In this document: in pieces, positions 1 to 9,385 of the stretch | Numbering within the stretch: the first letter of the stretch is position 1 | Layout: every line of letters begins with the position of its first letter | NCBI GenBank assembly: GCA_028285465.1 | Contig: JANQPD010000032.1 | Span: 1-48,500 of the forward strand | Reading direction: 5' to 3' | Source: Owenweeksia sp. | GTDB lineage: Bacteria; Bacteroidota; Bacteroidia; Flavobacteriales; Schleiferiaceae | DNA length: 48,500 bases | Notes under the pieces: generated by a model | Database searches by the model: none | What the model was told of the DNA's origin: nothing | What the model saw: only the letters and a program-made list of their open reading frames with translations | Translations under genes and position numbers: made by a program

Positions 1-479
1 AAACCACGCTGTAAGGGCCAATCCTCGCGTTTTTCCCCTACATGCCATTTCCCGGATAGATATGTGCGGTACCCAAGGGCTTTCAGGCGCTCGGCCACAG
101 TAGGGGTTTTATGGCTTAGCCAGCCCTGGAAAGGTCCCTCATCTCCCTTTTTTTCATGCACGTGTAGAATGTTACGCGCTAGACCTGTGCGGTGCGGGTA
201 CATACCTGTAAGCAGCGATGCCCTGGAAGGATAACACTTCGCGTTGTTGTAGAGATTCAGGAACAATACGCCCTGCTGCGCCAGGCTATCCAGGAAGGGA
301 GTATGGATATCACCTCCCAGCAAACCAAGGTCGGAATACCCCATATCATCGGCCATGATAAGCACAATATTTGGTTTTTTAGCAGCAATTGGCTTTGTAT
401 TATCCGGTGGACCGGCACAGCTTATTAAAAAACCCAAGAAAGTGAAGGACAGGCTCCACCACTTAAGCTTTTTGCTCAC
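1..479 (-). CDS. Sulfatase (S1 family), lipoprotein, partial at left edge
   Basis: Translating the minus strand from a GTG at 477-479 gives about 159 residues that run off the left edge. The N-terminus is a lipoprotein signal (LISC lipobox, Cys21). Next come the sulfatase start KPNIVLIMADDMGYSD (metal-binding Asp44-Asp45) and the formylglycine signature CYPSR with Cys82, followed by SLLTG and, further on, SGKWHVG. The family hydrolyses sulfate esters after Cys is converted to formylglycine by an activating enzyme, which is not in view. The GTG lies 11 bases past the stop of the WD40 gene; an in-frame ATG at 507-509 would overlap that gene and gives a poorer signal peptide. As last gene of a glucuronidase operon it probably desulfates a sulfated uronic-acid polysaccharide; the substrate is inference. 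Confidence 0.9.
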   Translation of the reverse strand, partial: MSKKLKWWSLSFTFLGFLISCAGPPDNTKPIAAKKPNIVLIMADDMGYSDLGLLGGDIHTPFLDSLAQQGVLFLNLYNNAKCYPSRASLLTGMYPHRTGLARNILHVHEKKGDEGPFQGWLSHKTPTVAERLKALGYRTYLSGKWHVGEKREDWPLQRG

Positions 480-489
480 GTAGAGGAAG

Positions 490-1584
490 CTATGGATTGT
501 TCCGGGCATTATAGGCCTTTTGGCGTTTCTTTACCGCTTGGTGTTCGGCTTCGTTCAGGCCGGGATCTTCACCCATCCATACCCAGAGTTTGATGAGTCC
601 GTTTTGATGAGCGCTCACCAGAAAGCTCCCGTCACTGTTGAAATCGAGGTACTCTGCATGGTCCGAGGCCCATATCCTGCAGGCCACCGGAATGCGGTCA
701 TTGTCGTATTCCGGTATGTCTTCAAGGCGGTATATCCGGATGTAAGAATCGTGACCTGCGGTGAGTAAGTACTTCCCAGAAGGGTGCCAGGCCGTCGTCT
801 CAATTTTTTTACCGGTGTGGTTAAATTTCTTGATAAGCTTACCGGAAGCCACTTCCCATAGGTAGAGGAAACCTTCCTTGTCAGAAATGAACAGATGCTT
901 TCCATCAGGGGAGAATACCCCGGAGATAAACTTGGTATACACCTCGTTTTTAAATACACGCAGCAGGCTCCAATCCTCGGTATTGTAAACCCTCACCGAC
1001 CCATGGCCCGCTGCCAGCAACAGTTTATCGTCATATGAGAAGGACAGTTCATTTACAGTCCCTTCAAAATTGATTCTCTTTACTTCTTTCCCACCAGGCG
1101 CTTCAAAGATCCGGATAAAAGCTTCTTTTTTTCCCTGCCGGTCAGACTCTTCTTCTCCGCTTGCTACCAGGTTCTTAGTATTGGCCCAGGCCAAACCATC
1201 AATGCCGTTATTGTGCTTTATCTCGCTTAGCTTTTCCCCGGTTTGCGCATTGTACAGTGTAAGAAGGTAATCTTCGCTGCAAGCGGCCGCATACCGGCCG
1301 TCAAAAGAAAAACCTGCCCGCTCTACTTCCTGTGTAGTATACTGCCGCCATATTTCTGCACCATCCGAAGTGCGCCATACTACCACCGAGTTGTCAAACT
1401 TGGTCCCGCTGATGATGTATTTAGAGTCGGGTGAAAACTCCACGCTTTCTACCGAGCCTCTTTCGCCAAACACATCGGCTACCCTGCTCCATACAGGTTC
1501 GAGGCGTAGCTCAAATTCTTCGTATTGTTGTGCTTCAACGGCCAGGGCCATAAGGCACAGACATAGCATGCTGTATCTTCTCAT
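490..1584 (-). CDS. Exported WD40 repeat protein
   Basis: 364 residues with an N-terminal signal peptide (hydrophobic stretch to about residue 18, ending VEAQ). The rest is WD40-type beta-propeller repeats with recurring blades such as FSPDGKHLFISDKEGFLYLW and HPSGKYLLTAGHDSYIRIY; about seven blades can be seen. The protein has no catalytic motif and is probably a periplasmic or surface scaffold. Its start is 1 base after the stop of the enolase-superfamily gene, and the sulfatase follows 11 bases on, so it is co-transcribed with polysaccharide-degrading enzymes. What it binds is unknown. Confidence 0.85.
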   Translation of the reverse strand: MRRYSMLCLCLMALAVEAQQYEEFELRLEPVWSRVADVFGERGSVESVEFSPDSKYIISGTKFDNSVVVWRTSDGAEIWRQYTTQEVERAGFSFDGRYAAACSEDYLLTLYNAQTGEKLSEIKHNNGIDGLAWANTKNLVASGEEESDRQGKKEAFIRIFEAPGGKEVKRINFEGTVNELSFSYDDKLLLAAGHGSVRVYNTEDWSLLRVFKNEVYTKFISGVFSPDGKHLFISDKEGFLYLWEVASGKLIKKFNHTGKKIETTAWHPSGKYLLTAGHDSYIRIYRLEDIPEYDNDRIPVACRIWASDHAEYLDFNSDGSFLVSAHQNGLIKLWVWMGEDPGLNEAEHQAVKKRQKAYNARNNP

Positions 1585-1585
1585 T

Positions 1586-2800
1586 TTACTCTTTTTTATT
1601 TTTCTCCATCGCCTTTTCGTTTACTACCAGGCCCAGGCCGGGTTCCTGCGGGACTTTGAGAAAGCCGTTCTCATATTCAAGTTCGTTCTCAAAAAGATCA
1701 AACAACGGACCGTACCCCTGCTGCCTGCGGTCTCCGGCATACTCCTGGAAAGTAGCCCCGTTTGGGATGCTCGCCAAAAGATTCAGGCTCGCGGCAGAGG
1801 CCAAAGTGGGTTTGGCATTATGCACCATGATCTGCTTGCCAAAAGCGTGTGCCATAGCGGCTACTTTTCGGCATTCCGTAAGTCCCCCACACTTTATTAC
1901 ATCGGCATTAAGCACATCCACCTTGGCCACGGTTATCAAATCCTTAAACATCCACTTGCTATACTCGTGCTCTCCCGCCATTACCGGGATCTTCAAATCC
2001 TTTACCACCTCGGCCAAGCCGTTGTAGTCTTGCTGAAAAACAGGCTCTTCCAGGGCGTCCAAACGAAAATCATCGTATAACCGCTGGCCCATGAGCGTGG
2101 CCTCCGCAGGGGTATACCCGTTATTGAAGTCTACAAATAGCTTAATGTTGTATCCTATCGCGGCACGTATTTCTTTCACCACTTCATAGATATCATCCGG
2201 GTAAGGGTTTACATTTTCCTGCCGGATCTGCATGCGTGCTTTTACGGCTTTATAGCCCTTCTCTACGAAACCGGCTGCTATTTCAGCCATCTCTTTGGGC
2301 GTGCGGTAGTTGTAATTCCCTTTGTCCCGGCCATAGCTGCCGTACACCCTGATCTTTTTCTTGCCGTTCCCGCCCAGGAGCTGGTGCACAGGTAAGCCGA
2401 GTATCTTGCCTTTAAGGTCCCAAAGGGCACTATCTATCCCGGACAGAGTGCCCGGGTGCAGACCTCCTATGCCCGCCTCAATGCCTTTGAGGTATACTTC
2501 CTGCCAGATGGCCTCACTATTAAAGGGATTTTTTCCTACTACAAGCTTTTTCAGCTGTTTTTCCAGGTAATACGCACTGAGGTTGCGATTGGCTCCGTCA
2601 CTTTCGCCCCATCCGGAAATGCCGGTATTGGTTTCAACCTTTACAAAGTGTGCCTTTTTAAACCGGTAGCCTTTTACATCTGTTATCCTGACGTCTGTTG
2701 GCCCTTGCCCATCTTTAACCGCTGCGGCCCCGGCTGAAAAAGGAATAGCTGCTGCGAGCGACCCTAACCCGGTTAGTTTCAAAAATTCACTGCGTTTCAT
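1586..2800 (-). CDS. Mandelate racemase/enolase superfamily protein, probable acid-sugar dehydratase
   Basis: 404 residues, exported: the N-terminus KRSEFLKLTG followed by an alanine-rich segment resembles a Tat signal with KR in place of RR. Superfamily residues are visible: KAVKAR near 184-189, metal ligands Asp224 (VDFN), Glu251 (LEEP) and Glu277 (AGEHE), Asp300 (NADVIKCGG) and His327 (VHNAK). These enzymes abstract the alpha-proton of carboxylates. The His-Asp pair and the EHE motif favour sugar-acid dehydration over racemisation, but exact substrate is not readable. The ATG directly follows the TAA of the glucuronidase gene, suggesting translational coupling and a role on the released uronic acid or a derivative. 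Confidence 0.85.
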   Translation of the reverse strand: MKRSEFLKLTGLGSLAAAIPFSAGAAAVKDGQGPTDVRITDVKGYRFKKAHFVKVETNTGISGWGESDGANRNLSAYYLEKQLKKLVVGKNPFNSEAIWQEVYLKGIEAGIGGLHPGTLSGIDSALWDLKGKILGLPVHQLLGGNGKKKIRVYGSYGRDKGNYNYRTPKEMAEIAAGFVEKGYKAVKARMQIRQENVNPYPDDIYEVVKEIRAAIGYNIKLFVDFNNGYTPAEATLMGQRLYDDFRLDALEEPVFQQDYNGLAEVVKDLKIPVMAGEHEYSKWMFKDLITVAKVDVLNADVIKCGGLTECRKVAAMAHAFGKQIMVHNAKPTLASAASLNLLASIPNGATFQEYAGDRRQQGYGPLFDLFENELEYENGFLKVPQEPGLGLVVNEKAMEKNKKE

Positions 2801-4648
2801 TTAGTCCCTGATTTTGTAATCATATTCTACGGCTATCTGCCTGTAAAAATCCTGCAATACAAAATAGGCTTCTTTTTTGAACCCGCTGTTGCTGATCAGC
2901 CCTTTGCGGTTCCAGCCGTCTTGTATGCCTGGTAAATTCCTGCGGGGCGACCGGAAATCACAAAGGATCCAGGGTGTCATCCCACGCAATGTGGGGATCT
3001 TACGCAGCATATCCAGCTGCTCTTTGTAGAGCCATGTTTGATAATCCTCTGTCCAACGCTGCTCTTTAGGGCCACGGTAATTGTACAAAGCGCCGCCCCC
3101 GAACTCACTTACAAAAAAGGGCTTGTCGGAAGGCAAATCCCAACTTACTTCCCTGCATATTTCCGGGGTGGAGCCATACCAGCCCAGGTACTCGTTGCAA
3201 CTCAACAGGTCAACATCTGCCGCAAAGGGGTCCGGGATGGTCATGATGCGTTTTCCGGGAGATTCATCCCGCTCCAGGGCCGCAGAAATAAGCCGGGTAT
3301 CGTCTATTTGCCGGATGGTTGATTTCAGGTTCTGCAAAAAAGCAAGGCGCGATTCTGTTTCGGGGGTTTCATTAGCTACGCTCCATACGATAACGCTGGC
3401 GCGGTTTTTATCGCGTTGCACAAGGCCCTTTAGCTGGCTTACAGCCTGGCCGTAAGCCTCTGGGTTTTCGTAATCTATCCCCCAGTAAACGGGAATTTCC
3501 TCCCAAAGCAACAAACCCATCTCATCTGCCTTGCGGGCCATGTGCACATTATGCGGGTAATGCGCCAGGCGCACAAAATTGCAATGCAGCTCTTTGGCCC
3601 AGCCAAGCAGTAAATCGGCATCCTCCGCGCTATGGGCACGGCCTGCCCGTGTGGGGACCTCTTCGTGCAAAGAAATGCCCCGTAAGAAGATAGATTTCCC
3701 GTTCAGTAAAATATCGGCTCCGTTTGTTTTGATCGTGCGAAAACCGACCCGGTCTGTGATCGTATCACCAGCACAGATAAGCGTTACTTCATAGAGCTTA
3801 GGACGCTTAGGATACCAGCGTTTCAGTTTTTTTGCAGGCATGCGCAACGTAATTTTTCCGCTTTCGTTGGTTTTTCCCTCTGCGCTAAGCCCGGCTTCGG
3901 GGATGTGAATGCTGATGTTTTGACCGGCAATGGCTTCTCCCAAAAGGTCAATATCCACCAGCACCTCTTTTTCATCTTTCGGGGAAAGCCGAACAAAATG
4001 ATCGGCAATAAAGGTTTGAGGAACCGATACCAAACGCACCTCACGGGTAATGCCGCCATAGTTCCACCAATCGGTCGTAAGGTTGGGGACCCGTTCCTGT
4101 TGACGCTTGTTGTCTACCCGCACAATCAAAAAGTTGTGGCCCGTTTTAAGCTGCTTGCTCACATCAAAAGAAAAAGGATCAAACCCACCGAGGTGCTTGC
4201 CTACTTTTTCTCCGTTCAGGTATACATCGGCTTCATAATTGGCGGCCCCAAAATGCAGGAATACACGTTGGCCTTCTCTTTTTTGATAATGGAAGCCCGT
4301 CTTGTACCAGAGCGTACCTTCATAATAAAGCAGTTTTTCGTCCTGGGCGTTCCAGTCGCCCGGCACATGCAAGGTGGGAGAGGTATCAAAATTGTATTCC
4401 ACCCGGTCACCAGGAGCCATTGCTTTTTTGTTGGTATAATAGGGTTTAGCCGAGGCTTTCCCATAATCTTTTTCATCGAAAGGCACCCAGTTGCGGTGGT
4501 TGCGGTAGCCTGTTTCATAGGGATCTATAATGTAGTGCCACAGGCCATTGAGGCTTTTTCCTTCGCGCAAAAACAGGCTGGGAATATCGCTTTGTGCTGA
4601 AGCATACGCTCCACTGAAGAAGAGTAAAAGCAACGCTGCTTTCTTCAT
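2801..4648 (-). CDS. Glycoside hydrolase family 2, beta-glucuronidase
   Basis: 615 residues with a signal peptide ending near ASAQ. It has the GH2 order: N-terminal jelly-roll sugar-binding domain, immunoglobulin-like domain, C-terminal TIM barrel. The acid/base is Glu427 in VIVWSVANE and the nucleophile Glu515 in FFVSEFGGG. An Asn-x-Lys motif (Asn580, Lys582 in DGWNRKG) aligns with the NKKG motif of E. coli GusA that contacts the glucuronate carboxylate, which favours glucuronidase over galactosidase or mannosidase activity. It is first of a four-gene operon (enolase-superfamily enzyme, WD40 protein, sulfatase). No SusC/SusD pair is in view. Confidence 0.9.
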   Translation of the reverse strand: MKKAALLLLFFSGAYASAQSDIPSLFLREGKSLNGLWHYIIDPYETGYRNHRNWVPFDEKDYGKASAKPYYTNKKAMAPGDRVEYNFDTSPTLHVPGDWNAQDEKLLYYEGTLWYKTGFHYQKREGQRVFLHFGAANYEADVYLNGEKVGKHLGGFDPFSFDVSKQLKTGHNFLIVRVDNKRQQERVPNLTTDWWNYGGITREVRLVSVPQTFIADHFVRLSPKDEKEVLVDIDLLGEAIAGQNISIHIPEAGLSAEGKTNESGKITLRMPAKKLKRWYPKRPKLYEVTLICAGDTITDRVGFRTIKTNGADILLNGKSIFLRGISLHEEVPTRAGRAHSAEDADLLLGWAKELHCNFVRLAHYPHNVHMARKADEMGLLLWEEIPVYWGIDYENPEAYGQAVSQLKGLVQRDKNRASVIVWSVANETPETESRLAFLQNLKSTIRQIDDTRLISAALERDESPGKRIMTIPDPFAADVDLLSCNEYLGWYGSTPEICREVSWDLPSDKPFFVSEFGGGALYNYRGPKEQRWTEDYQTWLYKEQLDMLRKIPTLRGMTPWILCDFRSPRRNLPGIQDGWNRKGLISNSGFKKEAYFVLQDFYRQIAVEYDYKIRD

Positions 4649-4684
4649 GCAAATGTTTAGGTATAAGACTGGAAAACATAAGAG

Positions 4685-4729
4685 CTACCCTGAATCATCC
4701 AATCGCATACCAAACGCATGCACACTCAT
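4685..4729 (-). CDS. Possible 14-codon leader ORF upstream of the glucuronidase gene
   Basis: A short ORF (MSVHAFGMRLDDSG) lies between the ABC permease stop and the glucuronidase start. AGGAGG at 4734-4739 sits four bases from its ATG. This is the strongest Shine-Dalgarno I noticed, in a genome where other genes have almost none. It may be a leader peptide, or chance: the region is short and no repeated regulatory codons are seen. Confidence 0.2.
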   Translation of the reverse strand: MSVHAFGMRLDDSG

Positions 4730-4755
4730 ACAACCTCCTAACAATTCACCTTTAC

Positions 4756-7179
4756 TTACTCCATCCGCAGGGTTCTTGCCGGGTTCGCCCGGGCCAGTTG
4801 AAAAATATGATAGCTTATGGTAAGTAAAGTGATCGCCAGGGTTATGCATGTAGCCAGGACAAAGCTGCCCCAGGGCACCCCAATACGGTAGGAAAAGTTT
4901 TGCAACCAATCTGCCAGCAGGTACCAGGCCAGGGGTGCAGCCAACAGCAGGGCGATGCCTAGCAGCAGCAAGAACTCACGCCCCAGCAACTGCCCCAGGT
5001 CCATTACTTTGGCCCCCAACACTTTGCGTACGCTAAATTCTTTGAGTCTCTGTTCTACGGTAAAGGAAGTCAGGGCAAAAAGCCCGAGAGCCGCTATTAA
5101 AATGCTCAGTACGGAAAAATAGCTGAAGATGCGGAGCAGGGTTTGCTCTTCCTGGTATTGGCTGTTGATGCGTTCATCTAAGAACTGAAATTCAAACGGA
5201 TGGGCGCCTGCAAAGGTGGTCCATTGGTCTTCCAGGAAGGCCAGGGATCCTTTTACATCTCCGCCTTTCAGTTTTACGGAAAAAAGCAAGCTGAAATTGG
5301 GGCGAAACAAAATGGCCAGGGGCTCCATGGGGTTGTGCAGGGAAGCAAAGTGAAAATCCTCAACTACCCCCACCACCTTTCCGTCATTAGAGGCCGTAGT
5401 AGCGTCAATAAGCCCCCATTGCATCCGCTTCCCCAGCGGATCATCGGTCCAGCCAAATTGCCTGACGGCCGTTTGGTTTACAATGAAACCCGATTGAATG
5501 TCGCTTTTTATATCTTCGGAAAAACCTCGCCCCTCCACGATTTCCAGGTCAAGCAAGCGGAAGAAATCCTCATCCGCGGCCATAAACTTAATGCCCTTTT
5601 CCTGCATCTGCCCACCATCGCTTTCTATACGGAACATTAATTCACCCACCCGGTTGCCGGGCATTTGCCCGCTGCCGGTTACCCCCAGTACATTCGGGTT
5701 TTTCAGCAATTCTTCTTTAAAAGAAGCCAGGTGGTTGTATACGGCCGTATCCTGTGGAATATTGATCACCACCATCTGGTCTTTATCAAAACCCAGGTTT
5801 TTGTGCTGCAGGTAATGCATCTGGTTGTAAATGCTTAAAGTGCCAATGATCATGAGCAGCGAAAAGGCAAACTGCAGCACCATGAGCACCCTACGCAGGT
5901 TGCCGAATTTTCCAATTTTGGGTAGGCTGCCACGCAGCACTTCACTGGCTTCGAAGCGACTCAAAACCAAAGCGGGGTAGAAGCCTGAAAGTAAGCCTAC
6001 CACAAGGGTGAGCGATACCATGGTAATGACCATCCGCAGGCTGAATACGTCTGCAAAAGCAAAGTTTTTACCCGTAATGTTGTTGAATGAACCCAACAAT
6101 ACTTCCACCAATACCAGCCCCCCCACGAGCGCTAAAAAACAGATGATCAAAGATTCACCTAAAAACTGCCCCCTTACCTGCCCTGCATGCGCCCCCAGCG
6201 ACTTTCTTACGCCTACTTCTCTGGCTCGTTTTATGCTCTGCGACAACGACATGTTGATGTAATTGATGCTGGCGATGCTTAGAATGAAAATGGCCAGCAA
6301 AATAAAGATGGAGAGGTAAGCACGGTTGCCCTTGGGCAGGTCGTACTCCCGGCTATTATCAAAATGCAAACCGATGAGGGGCTGTAGCCTGAATACAGCC
6401 GTACTGTTGGGGCTGATCGGCTCAATGAAAGGTTTTACATAGCGTTCTGAGAAGTCATCCAGGCGGGCATCAAAGCTCCCCGGCTCAATGGTCTGGTTAA
6501 AGAGCACAAAGGTAAAAGTGGTAAGCCGGAACCAATCCTGTTCCAGGGCCTGCATGCTTTGCTGGGGAATGGTAGACAGGGAAGTAAACGCATCATATAC
6601 AATATCCGAATTACGCGGTCCGTCCTGTATAACCCCGCTTACGCTAAAAGTGTTGGTGCCAACCTGAATACTTTGCCCCATCGCAGAGTCTATCCGCCCA
6701 AAAAACTTAAGCGCCAGTTGCTCGCTCAGTACTACCTGGTTAGGCGCATTGAGGGCCGTAGCCGGATCTCCGGCAAGCAGATCGAAACTCATAACCTCAA
6801 ATAGGGTGCTATCGGTAAACCAAAAATTGCTTTCCCTAAAGATCTTGTCTCCTACCTTCACCGTTTGGGCCGAACCGCCTCCCATACTCAAAAAACGCAC
6901 ATAGTTTTCCACCTCAGGGTAGTCTTCAACCAGAGTGGGGCCCACGGCAATACTGGTAAGCGCTGCATTGATCTCTCCGTTATGGTCTATTTTCTCCACC
7001 ACCCTGTAGATCCGGTCTTTTTTCAGGTGAAACCCATCGTAGCTGAGCTCGTTGTACACATACATCGAAATGAAAAGCGAACAGGCGATGCCCACCGCCA
7101 GCCCAAGGATGCTGATCAGGCTATACGTCCGGTTTTTGGCGATATGCCGCAAACTGATTTTGAGGTAGTTTCTTAGCAT
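4756..7179 (-). CDS. ABC transporter permease (MacB/FtsX type)
   Basis: 807 residues. It begins MLRNYLKISLRHIAKNRTYS with the first membrane helix near residues 20-42, followed by a periplasmic MacB-like core domain, a three-helix FtsX block around 290-440 and a further TM (VLMVLQFAFSLLMIIGTLS). A second periplasmic domain and a C-terminal FtsX block of three helices follow. The duplicated, roughly 800-residue architecture is the usual Bacteroidota form. It acts with the ATPase and HlyD-like adaptor immediately upstream in the same operon, as a tripartite efflux or mechanotransmission system. The exported substrate is unknown; no outer-membrane TolC-like gene is in view. Confidence 0.9.
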   Translation of the reverse strand: MLRNYLKISLRHIAKNRTYSLISILGLAVGIACSLFISMYVYNELSYDGFHLKKDRIYRVVEKIDHNGEINAALTSIAVGPTLVEDYPEVENYVRFLSMGGGSAQTVKVGDKIFRESNFWFTDSTLFEVMSFDLLAGDPATALNAPNQVVLSEQLALKFFGRIDSAMGQSIQVGTNTFSVSGVIQDGPRNSDIVYDAFTSLSTIPQQSMQALEQDWFRLTTFTFVLFNQTIEPGSFDARLDDFSERYVKPFIEPISPNSTAVFRLQPLIGLHFDNSREYDLPKGNRAYLSIFILLAIFILSIASINYINMSLSQSIKRAREVGVRKSLGAHAGQVRGQFLGESLIICFLALVGGLVLVEVLLGSFNNITGKNFAFADVFSLRMVITMVSLTLVVGLLSGFYPALVLSRFEASEVLRGSLPKIGKFGNLRRVLMVLQFAFSLLMIIGTLSIYNQMHYLQHKNLGFDKDQMVVINIPQDTAVYNHLASFKEELLKNPNVLGVTGSGQMPGNRVGELMFRIESDGGQMQEKGIKFMAADEDFFRLLDLEIVEGRGFSEDIKSDIQSGFIVNQTAVRQFGWTDDPLGKRMQWGLIDATTASNDGKVVGVVEDFHFASLHNPMEPLAILFRPNFSLLFSVKLKGGDVKGSLAFLEDQWTTFAGAHPFEFQFLDERINSQYQEEQTLLRIFSYFSVLSILIAALGLFALTSFTVEQRLKEFSVRKVLGAKVMDLGQLLGREFLLLLGIALLLAAPLAWYLLADWLQNFSYRIGVPWGSFVLATCITLAITLLTISYHIFQLARANPARTLRME

Positions 7180-7189
7180 AACGTAATGT

Positions 7190-7891
7190 TTACAAGGCTT
7201 TCACCTGGTTAGACGTTTCTGAGATCAACTTGCCGTCAAAGAGGTTTAGCGTACGCTCTGAAAAGGAAGCATCATGGGGCGAATGTGTTACCATAACTAC
7301 CGTAGTGCCCGCCCGGTGAAGGTCTGTAAGCAGGTGCATCACCTCATCTCCGTGTACGCTGTCCAGGTTCCCGGTGGGCTCATCTGCGAAGATCACTTTG
7401 GGGTCGGCAACCAGGGCACGTGCTACGGCCACCCGCTGCTGCTGACCGCCCGAAAGTTGCTGCGGATAGTGCCCGGCCCTGTGGGCAATCCCCATCCGCT
7501 CCAATATTTGCTTTACCTTTTTTCTGCGTGCACCGGTATCCATACGGAGATACACCAGTGGCAGCTCCACATTTTCAAAAACACTGAGCTCATCTATGAG
7601 GTTAAAACTCTGAAACACAAAGCCAATGTGGGTCTTGCGCAATTCTGCACGCTTCTTTTCGCTGTATTGGGAAATATCCGTCCCGTTAAAAAAATAGCGG
7701 CCTCCGCTTGGTTTGTCCAACATACCAAGCACGTTCAACAGGGTTGATTTTCCGCAGCCCGAAGGTCCCATTATGGAGATGAATTCACCTTGGGCGATGC
7801 TCAGGTTGATGTTGTTTAACGCCAGGGTTTCTACCTCATCCGTGCGGTATACCATCTCGAGTTGCTCGGTTCTAATGATCGGTTCTTCCAT
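7190..7891 (-). CDS. ABC transporter ATP-binding protein (MacB/LolD type)
   Basis: 233 residues from the ATG at 7889-7891; the frame also allows an upstream GTG at 7925-7927. Motifs: Walker A GPSGCGKS (about residues 42-49), Q-loop FVFQSFNLI, signature [15 protein letters not shown], Walker [14 protein letters not shown] and a switch histidine in VTHSP. This is the LolD/MacB subgroup that partners FtsX-like permeases. It lies 10 bases before the permease start, between adaptor and permease genes, forming one operon under the divergent sigma-54 regulator. Confidence 0.92.
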   Translation of the reverse strand: MEEPIIRTEQLEMVYRTDEVETLALNNINLSIAQGEFISIMGPSGCGKSTLLNVLGMLDKPSGGRYFFNGTDISQYSEKKRAELRKTHIGFVFQSFNLIDELSVFENVELPLVYLRMDTGARRKKVKQILERMGIAHRAGHYPQQLSGGQQQRVAVARALVADPKVIFADEPTGNLDSVHGDEVMHLLTDLHRAGTTVVMVTHSPHDASFSERTLNLFDGKLISETSNQVKAL

Positions 7892-7975
7892 GTGTTTTTG
7901 GTTTTGTTTGTTGTACTGGTCCTTCACTCTTTAACAGGCAAGCCTTTGGTGCGCCTCTGGGCATGATGAACCGCT

Positions 7976-9229
7976 TCAGTTTTCAATAAGTATTTCGTCA
8001 TATTCTTCAAAGCCACTGTATGCCGAGGTAATGACCCGCTCTCCCGGAGATAGTCCCTGCTTTACTTCAATAAAATCCGGGTTTTGACGGCCCAACTCTA
8101 CTTCCCTGCGACTGGCCTTGCTGCCTTCTTCATTCACCACAAATACCCATTTGCCCCCTGTGCTGCTGTAAAAAGCCCCGCGCGGCACCATTACTGCCTG
8201 CACCGAATTGCTCAGCGTAAGCTTTACCGCTACCGATTGCCCCCTGCGAATGTTGCCGGGCATGCTGGTGTTAAAAGCGAATTCCACCGTAAACTGGTTG
8301 TTCTGTACCTCGGGCAACACCTTACTTACCACAAGCTTGTAATTTTTACCCCCTTGTTTTATAAAGGCTTGCTGGCCGGCCCTTACACGGGCCAGGTAGT
8401 GCTCGTCTATATTAGCCTGTACTATAAAACTGTCTAAAACATCAATACGCCCCAGGTTTTCTCCCATTACCTTACTCTCCCCGATTTCGGCGCTGAAAGA
8501 GGTAAGCTGCCCGGCTATAGGAGCCTTAACGGTAAGGTTTTCCAGGTTTTGACGAATGGCATCCAGGTTGCGCTGCATCATCGCAATAGATAAATCGATC
8601 TGCGCCAACTGGGCTGTTTGATAGACCTGGTTTTGTTTAAATCCCTCTTGCAGGAGCTGCTCTTTTTTTACCAGGTAAGCGTAGCGGTCGCGGCTGTCTT
8701 CGAACTCCTGGCGCGCAATTACTGAACTGGCGTAGAGGTTTGTATCAATGCCAAACTGCCGCTCCATGGTTTGCTTTTCCAGGGCAATGTCTAGCACCTG
8801 CTGGCGAATATCACGATCGTTGAGCTCCATTTGCATACGCGTATTGCGCAGGTTGTTGATCTGCTCCACGATTTGGGTTTCGCGGTTCATGAAGTCCAGC
8901 ATTAACTTGGTGTTAGAAAGGCGCAACAGCGGATCACCCCGATGCACAAAAGCTCCGGCTTCTACAAATTTTTCCTGGACCGTACCGCCTTCTACAGCGT
9001 CAATTAAAAAAGAAGTTTCAGGTTCTACCGAAGCCTGTACGTTGAGCACATCTTCAAAAACGCCTTCGCGTACGTTTTGCACACGGAGGCGGTCTCCTTG
9101 TACGCGGTACCGGCCTCCTACCGAACTCAAGGCATATACTGCACTCACAAAAGTTAGTAACAGACCTGCACCAAGCAACCAACGGTTTCTCTGCTTCTTT
9201 CTTCCCCGGTTTTCAATCTTTCGGTCCAT
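7976..9229 (-). CDS. HlyD/MacA-type membrane fusion adaptor
   Basis: 417 residues: a basic N-terminus, one TM helix (about residues 18-36), then a beta-barrel/lipoyl half, a long alpha-helical hairpin (about 110-240, rich in Gln and Leu), the second lipoyl half (TVKAPIAGQLTSF) and a C-terminal beta-barrel and membrane-proximal domain. The family bridges an inner-membrane transporter to an outer-membrane channel. It is first gene of the ABC unit and diverges from the sigma-54 response regulator across a 156-bp gap, so that regulator is the likely activator. I found no convincing sigma-54 promoter in the gap. Confidence 0.88.
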   Translation of the reverse strand: MDRKIENRGRKKQRNRWLLGAGLLLTFVSAVYALSSVGGRYRVQGDRLRVQNVREGVFEDVLNVQASVEPETSFLIDAVEGGTVQEKFVEAGAFVHRGDPLLRLSNTKLMLDFMNRETQIVEQINNLRNTRMQMELNDRDIRQQVLDIALEKQTMERQFGIDTNLYASSVIARQEFEDSRDRYAYLVKKEQLLQEGFKQNQVYQTAQLAQIDLSIAMMQRNLDAIRQNLENLTVKAPIAGQLTSFSAEIGESKVMGENLGRIDVLDSFIVQANIDEHYLARVRAGQQAFIKQGGKNYKLVVSKVLPEVQNNQFTVEFAFNTSMPGNIRRGQSVAVKLTLSNSVQAVMVPRGAFYSSTGGKWVFVVNEEGSKASRREVELGRQNPDFIEVKQGLSPGERVITSAYSGFEEYDEILIEN

Positions 9230-9385
9230 AGACTTTTCCTGCCAAACCGGAAAACCAATTATGTGCCTGTATTCACTAACCCCTGTAAATCAAACCTTTG
9301 GTCTTTTTAAAATGTTAATGCGCTTAAAATATGTTCGAATATCTTACACTTCTTTGTACATTTTCGGACAATTACTGCCTTAAAA

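Noticed and set aside
3905..4600. Long plus-strand open frame (231 codons) opposite the glucuronidase gene
   Set aside because: Antisense shadow of a clear GH2 gene; no family similarity and no promoter or start context.
9230..9385. Possible sigma-54 promoter before the HlyD gene (AGGCAC then TTGG at 9255-9268, minus strand)
   Set aside because: The spacing between the two boxes is one base short and the GC of the -12 box is missing, so it does not meet the GG-N10-GC rule.
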